Shown here: piece by piece, positions 24,122 to 32,400 of the stretch
Layout: each line of letters begins with the position of its first letter
How positions within the stretch are numbered: the first letter of the stretch is position 1
Source of the DNA: Iamia majanohamensis
GTDB taxonomy: Bacteria > Actinomycetota > Acidimicrobiia > Acidimicrobiales > Iamiaceae
Length of the DNA stretch: 64,000 nt
Direction of reading: 5' to 3'
NCBI RefSeq assembly: GCF_028532485.1
Contig: NZ_CP116942.1
Span: 496,001 to 560,000 of the forward strand
Notes under the pieces: model-generated
Database searches by the model: none
What the model was told of the DNA's origin: nothing
The model's input: only the letters and a program-made list of their open reading frames with translations
Position numbers and translations under genes: made by a program

Positions 24122-25578
24122 GGCGGCTCAACGGCGAGGACGACGGGTTCTTCCACATGGACCTGCCCAACCAGCCCATGACCACGATCAGCGTGGCCAC
24201 CCTCCGCCCCCCGTCCGGGCCCGACGGCTCCCCGCGGCCCATGGCGCTGGCCGACCTGCGGGCCCACGTGGCCGCCCGCCTCGACGAGCTGCCCTCGTTC
24301 CGCTGGCGGGTGCTCCCCGTGCCGGGCCAGCTCCACCACCCCGTGGCCGTGCGCGACCCCGAGTTCGACCTCGACTTCCACCTGCGGGAGCTGACCCTGC
24401 CCGCCCCCGGCACCGAGGCCGAGCTCGACGCCGTGGTCTGCGACCTGGCCTCCCGCCGCCTCGACCGCCGCCACCCGCTCTGGCAGCTCCACCTCGTCCA
24501 CGGCCTCGCCGACGGCCGCCAGGCCCTGGTGACCCGCACCCACCACCTGCTCATGGACGGCACCGCCGCCCTCTTCACCTTCTCCCGGCTCTACTCCGCG
24601 ACCGACCACGAGGTGGTGGTCCCCGAGGAGGTCGAGGGGCCCTGGGCCCCCGAGGCCCTGCCCCGACCCCGGCGCCTGGTGGCCGACGCCCTGCGCGACC
24701 AGGGCCGCGACCTCCGGCGGCTCCCCGGGCTGGTGCGCCGCAGCTGGCGGGGCTTCCGGGCCGTCGACGAACGGGCCCAGACCTCCGACGTGGAGGTCCC
24801 GGCCCCGGTGAGCGGCACCGAGGCGTGCTCGCTCAACGACGCCTTCACCGCGGCGCGGGCCTGGACGCCCGTGGCCCTGCCGCTGGCCGACGTGAAGCGG
24901 GTGAAGGACGCGGCCGGCGCCAGCCTCAACGACGTCGTCCTGGCCGTCGTCGCGGGGGCGTTCCGCGGCTACCTGCTGGCCCGCGACGACCTCCCCGGCC
25001 GCCCCCTCACCTGCAGCGTCCCGGTCGGCATGGAGCCGCCCGACGCCCCGCCCCGCCAGACCGGCAACTGGTTCGGGAGCCTCACCACCTCGCTGGCCAC
25101 CGACGTGGCCGACCCCTGGGCCCGGCTGGCCGAGATCAGCCGGGTGACGGCCGAGGCCAAGGTGCGCCACGAGCTGCTGGGCGAGTCGCTCCTGCCGGAG
25201 TGGCTCGACATCATCCCGCCGTTCGTCACCGCCTGGGGGGTCCTCGGCCACAACCGGGGCCGCGCCGCGAACCGGGACCAGGCCGACGTCAACGTGCTGG
25301 TGTCCAACCTGCGCGGTCCCCGCGAGCGCTGGCACCTCGGCGACGCGCTGGTCGAGGACCTCTACCTGAGCGGCCCGCCCAGCAACGGCGTGGGCTCCAA
25401 CGTGATGGTCTGGAGCTACGGCGACCGGCTCATGTTCGGCATCCGCTCCTTCGCCGACTCCCTCGACGCGCCCGACGAGCTCCGACGCCGCCTGCACGAG
25501 GCCCTCGCCGAGCTGGTGGCACGCGCCGCCGAGGCCGAGGTGGAGGCGGAGGCCGCCTCGGTCGACGCCCCCGTCTGA
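24118..25578 (+). CDS. WS/DGAT wax ester/triacylglycerol synthase 2
   Basis: A 486-residue paralogue of the preceding protein. The motif here is THHLLMDGTA with the first His near residue 142. RRHPLWQLHLVHG, SLNDVVLAVVAGAFR and VSNLRGPRE are conserved family blocks. ATG 24118 overlaps the previous stop (ATGA), so the two are translationally coupled and may act together or differ in acyl preference. The pair lies 0.9 kb from a convergent lipid-megasynthase operon, and its products or substrates could be linked to that pathway (inference). Confidence 0.93.
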   Translation: MRRLNGEDDGFFHMDLPNQPMTTISVATLRPPSGPDGSPRPMALADLRAHVAARLDELPSFRWRVLPVPGQLHHPVAVRDPEFDLDFHLRELTLPAPGTEAELDAVVCDLASRRLDRRHPLWQLHLVHGLADGRQALVTRTHHLLMDGTAALFTFSRLYSATDHEVVVPEEVEGPWAPEALPRPRRLVADALRDQGRDLRRLPGLVRRSWRGFRAVDERAQTSDVEVPAPVSGTEACSLNDAFTAARAWTPVALPLADVKRVKDAAGASLNDVVLAVVAGAFRGYLLARDDLPGRPLTCSVPVGMEPPDAPPRQTGNWFGSLTTSLATDVADPWARLAEISRVTAEAKVRHELLGESLLPEWLDIIPPFVTAWGVLGHNRGRAANRDQADVNVLVSNLRGPRERWHLGDALVEDLYLSGPPSNGVGSNVMVWSYGDRLMFGIRSFADSLDAPDELRRRLHEALAELVARAAEAEVEAEAASVDAPV

Positions 25579-25739
25579 GGACCGTCCCACCCGGTCCTCG
25601 GGACCGCGGGAGCCGGACCGGGCGTGGTCGGCCCCCGGGAACGGGCCGCGGCTGCTGACCGACGGGGTGGGCCAGGCACACCTCGTCGGTCGGTCGCCCG
25701 GGGCCGGCGGGGGAGGGGGGCGCACGGCAGGATGGCGGG

Positions 25740-26501
25740 GTGGGATGGCTCGAGCGGCTGGCGGGGCGGGTGGGGTCGGTGGGCCAGCGGACGAGCGGGC
25801 GGCCGACCTCGTCGAACCGGGCCTCGTCGTCCCACCTGGCCTGGGTGTGGGACGGCCCCGAGCCCGACCTGGTCGCGGTGGCCGCCACCCTCACGGTGGT
25901 CGAGCCGCCCTCGGTGGACGCCCTCCACTTCTGGGCCCTCCAGGCGTCGTTCCTCGAGGGCCCGGCGCCGGGTCGGCGCCACGGCGGCGGCCACACCGGC
26001 CTCCAGTGGCACCCCGGCCACCCGGGCGGCACCGCGGTGAACTGGGGCGGCTACGGCGCCGACGGCCGCGAGCTGGACGGGACGACGAGCCCGCTGCCGT
26101 CGGCCACCGGCAACGCCAACACCCGGGACCTGGCCTGGGCGCCGGGGCGTCCCCACCGCCTGGCGATCCACCGGGGACGGGAGGGGTGGGCGGCCTCGGT
26201 CGACGGGACGCCGATCCGTGAGCTGCACGTCGGCGGGGACCGCCTCGGCTCGGTGCTGGTCTGGTCCGAGGTCTTCGCCCGCTGCGACGACCCGTCCTCC
26301 GCGGTGCGCTGGAGCGACCTGGAGGGCACGACCCGGGGCGGGGCGACGGTCCGGCCCGTGGCCGTGGCGACCCGCTACCAGTCCGTCCCCGACGGCGGCT
26401 GCTCCAACACCAGCTCCGACGCCGACGGCACCGGCGGTGTGGTGCAGCGCACCAACGTGGGTCGCACCACCCGTCCCGGGACCCGCCTTCCCCTGCGGTA
26501 G
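25740..26501 (+). CDS. Hypothetical protein, possible jelly-roll fold
   Basis: A 253-residue soluble protein, not firmly recognised. It is rich in Gly, Trp and aromatic residues in a beta-strand rhythm (FWALQASFLEGP, GLQWHPGHPGGTAVNWGGYG, HRLAIHRGREGWAASVDG, VRWSDLEG). This resembles ConA/LamG-like beta-sandwich proteins, perhaps DUF3472-like, but the match is not certain. There is no signal peptide. GTG 25740 is the only practical start; no Shine-Dalgarno is clear. It converges on the COQ7-like gene with a 9-base gap. Confidence 0.6.
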   Translation: MGWLERLAGRVGSVGQRTSGRPTSSNRASSSHLAWVWDGPEPDLVAVAATLTVVEPPSVDALHFWALQASFLEGPAPGRRHGGGHTGLQWHPGHPGGTAVNWGGYGADGRELDGTTSPLPSATGNANTRDLAWAPGRPHRLAIHRGREGWAASVDGTPIRELHVGGDRLGSVLVWSEVFARCDDPSSAVRWSDLEGTTRGGATVRPVAVATRYQSVPDGGCSNTSSDADGTGGVVQRTNVGRTTRPGTRLPLR

Positions 26502-26510
26502 GGGACGGGC

Positions 26511-27023
26511 TCAGGCGGCGGGCGGCGGTCGCCAGCCGAGCACGCGGGCGGCGACGGGCAGCAGCGGGTGGTGGACGATGAGGCTGCCGAAGTAGCGCTC
26601 GTGGCGGGCCTCGGTGGCGACCATCTCCTCCAGCTGGGGCACGTAGCGCCCGAGCCCGGCCCGGGCGGCGTGGTGGGCCGCCTGCTCGTACTGGCCCACG
26701 TTGGCCGCCTCCAGCCGCCCGGCGGCGTAGACCGGCCCGAACCAGCCGCCGACGAAGCAGAGGCCCCCGAAGAACCGGCCGATGCTCCACATCAGCGCCT
26801 CCCGCCACCGCTGCGGGCCGTGGCCCAGCTCGGCCAGGATCTCCCCGACCATGCGTCGGTGGTGCCACTCCTCGGCCTCGATGCGGCGGATCTCGGCCCG
26901 GGCGTCGGCCCGCCGGGAGCGCCACAGCGAGCGCCAGTGGCCCCGGTAGGCGTGGGCCGCGGCCAGCTCGCCCGAGTAGGCGGCCTGGAGGACGGCGACG
27001 ACGAAGGCCCGGTCGGTGGCCAC
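26511..27023 (-). CDS. COQ7/ferritin-like diiron protein
   Basis: A 170-residue four-helix protein. Carboxylate/His positions typical of a diiron site appear in order: Glu19 in SGELAAAHAY, EAEEWHH at 49-55 (ExxH), a Glu in the third helix (QYEQAAHH) and VATEARHERYF (ExxH) in the fourth. The helix FGGLCFVGGWFGPVYAAGRLEA is hydrophobic, as in membrane-associated COQ7. COQ7 hydroxylates demethoxyubiquinone, but actinobacteria generally use menaquinone, so another substrate is likely. It follows the glycosyltransferase by 152 bases in the same direction and could hydroxylate the lipid made by that operon (inference). Start is GTG 27023; no better start exists upstream. Confidence 0.75.
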   Translation of the reverse strand: MATDRAFVVAVLQAAYSGELAAAHAYRGHWRSLWRSRRADARAEIRRIEAEEWHHRRMVGEILAELGHGPQRWREALMWSIGRFFGGLCFVGGWFGPVYAAGRLEAANVGQYEQAAHHAARAGLGRYVPQLEEMVATEARHERYFGSLIVHHPLLPVAARVLGWRPPPAA

Positions 27024-27175
27024 GTCGGTGGCGTCGGGCGGGGCCAGGTCGGCGGCGTCGGCGATGGGCCCATCCTCGCACCTGGTCCAGGCGCGGCCCG
27101 GGCCGGGGCGTCACCGGCCGAGCGGCGCCACCTGGCCCCTCCGGTCGGCGCAGGCCGGCGGACCCCCCCGGGTCC

Positions 27176-28351
27176 TCAGCCCGCGGCCAGGTCCTCGACC
27201 AGCGCCGCCGCCTCGGGGGTGCCCCCGGCGGCGGCGAACGACGCCGCCACCCGCTCGGCGCCGGCCCGCAGGTCGGGCTCGGTGAGCGCCCGCTCCACCG
27301 CAGCGCGCAGCCCGTCGGGGCGGACCCGGCCGAACTTGATGCGCACGCCGGCGCCGGCCTGCACCACCTGGTCGGCGATGATCGGCTGGTCGTCGCGGAT
27401 GGGCGCCAGGACCATGGGCCGTCCCGCCGCCAGCGACTCGCACACGGTGTTGTGCCCGCCGTGGGACACCGCCGCGTCGACCCGCTCGAGCAGGGCCAGC
27501 TGCGGCACCCGCGGGCGGACCAGGACGTTGGGCGGCGGGTCGGGCACCAGCTCCGGCGGGGCGACGAGCACGGCCCGGGCGTCGAGGGTGGCGAAGGCCT
27601 CGGAGGCGGCGGCCCAGAACCGGGCCCCGGCGTCGGCGTTCACCGTGCCCAGCGACACCAGCACCCCCGGGGCGTCGCCGGCCAGGTGGTCCCACGGGAA
27701 GCCGTCGACGTCCTCCACCCGGTCGGCCACCGACGGGCCCACGAAGCGGACCTGGGGCGGGAAGGGGCCGTACGGCCCGACCAGGGCCTCGGTGGTGAAG
27801 GCGAGCACCAGCTGCGGCGACACCACCAGGTCGTGGCCCCGGGCCGTGGCCTCGTCGATGCCGGCCTCCACCTGCAGGGCGACCAGGCGCTCGTCGAGCC
27901 ACCGCTTCACCTGGGGCAGGGCGTCGAGGGGGCGGGTGAGCTGGGCCGAGGTCGTGGCCGAGGTGGCCCACCGGCGTCCCTGGCGGAGGGCGACCACCGC
28001 ACCGGCCAGGGCCTGCTGGTCGCTCACCACCACGTCGGGGTCGAGGACGTCGACGACCTCCTCGAGGCCGGGGCGCATGTGCGACGCGAGGGGCAGGAGC
28101 ACGTCCTCCCAGAGGAACCTGAGGGCGGCCGCGCCCCGGACCCCGTGGCCCCGCTCGGTGACCTCCTCGACGGTGCCGCCCATGTCGCCGGTGCAGGGGG
28201 CGAAGGGCGTCCCCGGGGGGAGCAGGGGGGCCACGGCGGGCACGCCGGTCCAGGTCACGTCGTGGCCCCGCCGTCGCAGCTCGGCGCCGAGGGCGACGGT
28301 GGGGTTCACGTGCCCGGTCAGCGGGGGCACCACCACCAGCACCCGGCTCAC
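27176..28351 (-). CDS. MGT-family (GT1) glycosyltransferase
   Basis: A 391-residue GT-B glycosyltransferase. The N-terminus VLVVVPPLTGHVNPTVALGAELRRRGHDV contains the His used as catalytic base in UGT/OleD-type enzymes (GHVNP). The C-terminal sugar-nucleotide domain has VLVSLGTVN, VDAAVSHGGHNTVCESLAAGRPMVLAP (the PSPG-like HGG motif) and DDQPIIADQV. It should transfer a hexose from UDP- or dTDP-sugar to a hydroxyl of a small lipophilic acceptor. GTG 28351 overlaps the hydrolase stop by four bases, so it is translated with the megasynthase operon and probably glycosylates its product. Confidence 0.93.
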   Translation of the reverse strand: MSRVLVVVPPLTGHVNPTVALGAELRRRGHDVTWTGVPAVAPLLPPGTPFAPCTGDMGGTVEEVTERGHGVRGAAALRFLWEDVLLPLASHMRPGLEEVVDVLDPDVVVSDQQALAGAVVALRQGRRWATSATTSAQLTRPLDALPQVKRWLDERLVALQVEAGIDEATARGHDLVVSPQLVLAFTTEALVGPYGPFPPQVRFVGPSVADRVEDVDGFPWDHLAGDAPGVLVSLGTVNADAGARFWAAASEAFATLDARAVLVAPPELVPDPPPNVLVRPRVPQLALLERVDAAVSHGGHNTVCESLAAGRPMVLAPIRDDQPIIADQVVQAGAGVRIKFGRVRPDGLRAAVERALTEPDLRAGAERVAASFAAAGGTPEAAALVEDLAAG

Positions 28352-29181
28352 GTCGGGAGCCCGCCGTGGTCCCGGAGCCACGCCACCAGCTCGGTGCGCA
28401 GGCGGGCGGTCTCCTCGGTGAGCAGCGAGTGGGTGCGGTCCGCGACGATGCGCAGCTCGCAGCCGGGCACGTGGCGGGCCAGGGCCTCGCCCCGGTCGAG
28501 GACGTCGGACTCGCTGCCGTAGAGGGCGACGGTGGGGCAGGTGATGGCCTCCAGCCACGCCGTGGGGGTGATGGCCTCGGACTCCAGGTCGGCGATGAGG
28601 CTGGTGCGCAGGAACAGGTGCTCGCTGTGGCGGGCCAGGCGGTTGACCCGGCGCCCGCCCTGCTCGGCCAGCCACTCCTGGACCACGTCGCGGTCGAGGC
28701 CGAAGGCGGCGAAGGCGAGGCTGGCGGCCATGTGGTCGCCCCACCCCTCGGTGGCGAAGTGGGCCTCGACGAGGAACAGGCTGGCCACCCGCTCGGGGTG
28801 GTGGTGGGCCAGGTGGAGGGCGAGCAGGCAGCCGTAGCTGTTGCCCACCAGGTGCACCGGTCGGTCCAGGCCCCAGTGGTCGAGCAGGGCCACCAGGTCG
28901 GCCAGGTTGTCGCCGACCGTGTAGCCCTCGTCGGGCGTCTCGGACCGGCCGTGGCCGCGCATGTCGTAGAGGAAGACGTCGGCGCCGGCCTGGGCCACGG
29001 GGGCGGCGAGGGTCATGTACCAGCTCGACAGGTTGTCGATGATGAGCCCGTGCAGCATCACCACGGCGGGGCGCGGCCCGTCCGCCGGCGGGTCGCCCCT
29101 GCCCCGCAGCACCGAGGTGTTGAGCCGCACCCCGTCGACCACGACCTCAGGCACGGCGGTGCTCCCGGGCGCGCCGGCCAC
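28348..29181 (-). CDS. Alpha/beta hydrolase, probable chain-release thioesterase
   Basis: A 277-residue alpha/beta hydrolase. The oxyanion segment VVMLHGLIIDNLS, nucleophile elbow GNSYG (Ser115), acid GSESD and DRTHSLL (His) form a complete triad. LYDMRGHGRSETPDEGYTV is typical of esterases and thioesterases. It lies five bases after the ACP gene and four bases overlap with the glycosyltransferase, in an operon whose synthases carry no thioesterase domain. Releasing the finished acyl chain is therefore a reasonable role, though ester hydrolysis or transacylation is also possible. Start GTG 29181. Confidence 0.88.
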   Translation of the reverse strand: MAGAPGSTAVPEVVVDGVRLNTSVLRGRGDPPADGPRPAVVMLHGLIIDNLSSWYMTLAAPVAQAGADVFLYDMRGHGRSETPDEGYTVGDNLADLVALLDHWGLDRPVHLVGNSYGCLLALHLAHHHPERVASLFLVEAHFATEGWGDHMAASLAFAAFGLDRDVVQEWLAEQGGRRVNRLARHSEHLFLRTSLIADLESEAITPTAWLEAITCPTVALYGSESDVLDRGEALARHVPGCELRIVADRTHSLLTEETARLRTELVAWLRDHGGLPT

Positions 29182-29186
29182 CGGCC

Positions 29187-29483
29187 CTAGGGCTGGACAC
29201 CGGAGCGCTCCAGGAAGGCCACCACCTCGCCCACGGTGAGGGTGATGAGGTCGTCGAGCTCCATCTCGGCCAGCCAGCCGATGAGGTCGACGTCCTCGCC
29301 GTGGCGCTCGGTGATCTTCTCGGCCAGGGCCACGAACTCGATGCTCTCGAGCTCGATGTCCTCGGCCAGCGAGGAGTCCAGCTCGACGTCGATCCCGATC
29401 ATCTCGTCCTCGCCGATGATCTCGGTCAGCATCGCCCGGACCTCGTCCAGGAGGGCGGTGGTGCGGTCAGAGGGTCCAGGCAA
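29187..29483 (-). CDS. Free acyl carrier protein
   Basis: A 98-residue acidic ACP. The phosphopantetheine Ser47 lies in DIELESIEFVALAEKITERHG, where the usual DSL is replaced by ESI. That substitution resembles discrete ACPs and the DSI of PUFA-synthase ACPs rather than the FAS AcpP. TTG 29483 lies inside the end of the upstream synthase gene (17-base overlap), so coupled translation is likely; ATG 29432 would start too late. It could accept the chain from the second synthase or serve the hydrolase step. Confidence 0.88.
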   Translation of the reverse strand: MPGPSDRTTALLDEVRAMLTEIIGEDEMIGIDVELDSSLAEDIELESIEFVALAEKITERHGEDVDLIGWLAEMELDDLITLTVGEVVAFLERSGVQP

Positions 29484-32400
29484 CGACGTGCTCCTTGGGG
29501 TCGTGTCCGGGGGCGGCGAGCGCCACCCGGTCGGTCGCGACGAGGCGGTCGCCGATGCGGAGGACGGGGGCCCGGGGGGCGCCCAGGCCCTCCGGGGCCG
29601 AGCCGTCGACCACCACCTCGGTGACCTCGAAGTCCTGCGGACGGCCCTGGAGCCCGGTGCCGGCGGCCTTGGCCGCGGCCTCCTTGGCCGCCCACACGGT
29701 GGTGAGGAACTGGTCGCGGTCGCCGTCGAAGGCGGTCGCGAAGGCGGCCTCGGCCGGGGTCAGGGCGGTGGTCTCGAAGGAGGCCGAGCGGGCCTCCACC
29801 ACCTCCACGTCGATGCCGACGTCGACGCCCTCGCGCACGAGGGCCACGCCGATCCCGGTGGTGTGGGCGATCGACACCCGCAGGTCGGCCGGGTCGGGAC
29901 CGGTCACGAGGGGCCGTCCGGCCTCGTCGTTGGCCACCTGGACCTCGATGGGGAAGGTGGGCCCGTGGCCCTGGTCGCGCCGCCAGGCGCGCACCGCGTC
30001 CTTGGCCGCCACCCGCCCCAGCAGCCAGCGGCGCTGGGCGTTCGGGTTGCGCGCCTCGTACTGCACCCGCTCGTCGCGCCCGAGGAAGCGGCGCATCACC
30101 ACGTCGCGGGTGGCCGTGTCGACCCATCCCTCCCGCACCAGCACCCAGCCCCCGGGCATGGGCTCGGCCAGCAGCTCGTGCTGGGGTCGCCGCAGCATGA
30201 GGAACAGGTGGTCGTCGGTGGTGAAGCGGCGGTCCTCCCACTCCCTGATGGTGCACCACACCCGGCCGTCGACGGTGAGCTCCAGGTCGGCCCGCACGGT
30301 CTTGTCGTCGATGTGGGTGAGGTTCACCACGCAGTCGACGAGGGTGCCGGGTGGGGGGAGCGGGCCGTGGAGGGCGATGCGCTGGAGGGAGGTGGGCAGG
30401 ACCAGGCGGTCCCCGTCGACCCGCCAGGCGGCCCAGAACCCGAACAGCTGGCCGGCGTTGTCGAGCAGGGCGCCGGGTGCGGACTGGCTGACGAGGACCC
30501 CGGCGACGCCGTCGGCGGCGGAGCGGGTGAACTCCTTGACGCCCTGGTAGGCGGGGCCGTGGAAGAGGTGGCGCTCCCGGTAGAGGCCCTCGGCGTCGGC
30601 CGGCAGGTGGACCTCGCCGTGGAGCGGGCGGGCGGCCGGGGCGGGCGGGTCCGGGTAGTCGGGGGCCACCACGACCACCGCGCTGGTGTGGCCGTCGACG
30701 CCCGCCTTGACCAGGGTGGCGCCGTCGCGCTCGCCCACGACCGTGGCCCGGATGGTGGCCGTCACCGGAGGGGCGACCGCCAGCCAGCGGAAGGCCCGGA
30801 TGTCCTCGATGGCGATGGCGACGGTGCCGGGCACCAGCCGGCAGGCGGCGTCGGTGAGCATCTCGACGATGCCGGTCATGGGCACGAGGGGGAACAGGTC
30901 GGTGGTGTCGGCCCACCCCGGGGGCTGCTCGAAGAACGCGTGGTCGAGCCAGTGGGGCTGGTCCTCGACCGAGAGGTGCACCTCCTCCACCAGGGTGGGC
31001 GGGCCCTCGGGCGCGCCAGCGGCCGGGGCGGGCTCGGTGGTGGCCGGCGGGGCGGTGGGCCCCGGCGGGGGCGGGCCGGGGTCGGTGGCCGCCGCCGGCG
31101 CCGCCGGCCGTCGGCCCCGCGCCGAGCCGGGTCCGAGGGCCTCCAGCACGGTGCGCGCCGCGGTGGCGCTCTCGGCCACCGCGGTGCGGTACTCGTCGAC
31201 CAGGGGCGCGGGGGTGCCGTCGCCGGCCAGCTCGGCCAGGGCGCGGTCGAGGTCGTCGCCCCGGCCCGCGTCGACGGTGGCGCGGTCGAGCGGCTCGAGG
31301 CCCCGGACCAGCCGGGTGCCGAGGGCGAGGCGGAGGCCGGGGCGGTGGGCCGCGGCGGCGGCCCGGGCCGGGCGGGGGAGGGGACGGAGGCGGACGGGGT
31401 CGACCGCCGCGCCCTCGGCCCACAGGGCGGCCGCCACCCGGCGCAGCTGGTCCATGCCCCGGTGCTTGGGCGACGCCGCGGCCAGGGCCACGTAGGGCTC
31501 GTCGCGCAGGGTGTCGTCGACGAACCCGGTGAGGCTCCCCACCCCCATCTGGACGAACACCCGCACGTCGGCGTCGTGGAGCACGCCGACGAGGGTCCGG
31601 AACCGCACCGGCTCCAGGAGGTGGCGCACCGACAGGGCCCGCACCTCGTCGGGGTCGTCGGGGTAGGGGGCGCCGGTGGTGGCCGACCACATCGGGGTGT
31701 GGGGGGTGCGCAGGGGGAGGTCGCCGAAGTCGCGGGCCAGGCCCGGCACGTAGGGCTCGAAGAGGGGGGAGTGGAACCCGGACCGGAAGGGCAGCTCCTG
31801 GGCCAGGACCTTGCGCTCCTGGGCCCGCCCGGCCACCACCGAGGCGGCCTCGACCGTGCCGCACACGATCGACTGGTGGGGGCAGTTGTCGTGGGACAGG
31901 TGGGCGTCGTCGAGACCGTCGACGAGCTCCTCGGCCACCTCGGCGCCGGCCCCGAGGGCGAGGTACGTGACGCCGGGGACCTCGACCGACCCCGGGCGCA
32001 GGCGGTCGAGGAAGGCGTCGACCTCGGCGTCGGGGATCATCCCGGAGGCGATCTGGCCGGTCCACTCGCCCAGGCTGTGGCCGGCCATCACGTCGGCCGG
32101 GGCGCCGAGGGCGGCCACCGCGTCGCTGAGCAGGCGCCCCACCGCGAAGATCCCGCGGCTCTGGGCCTCGAGCGGGGTGGCCCCCCGGGGGGTCTCGGGC
32201 AGGGTGCGGCCCAGGTGGGCGGCCACGTCGTCGACGCGCGGGTCGAAGGCGACCTCGACGCCGGGGAACAGGTAGGCGAGGCGCCCGCCGCCGGTGAGGA
32301 GCCCCTCGGGGGCGAACCAGACGTCGCTGCGCCCGTGGAACGGGCGGCCGCCCTCGAGCACCCGCCGGGCCAGGGCGACCTTGCGCTCGGTGGGCTCGAC

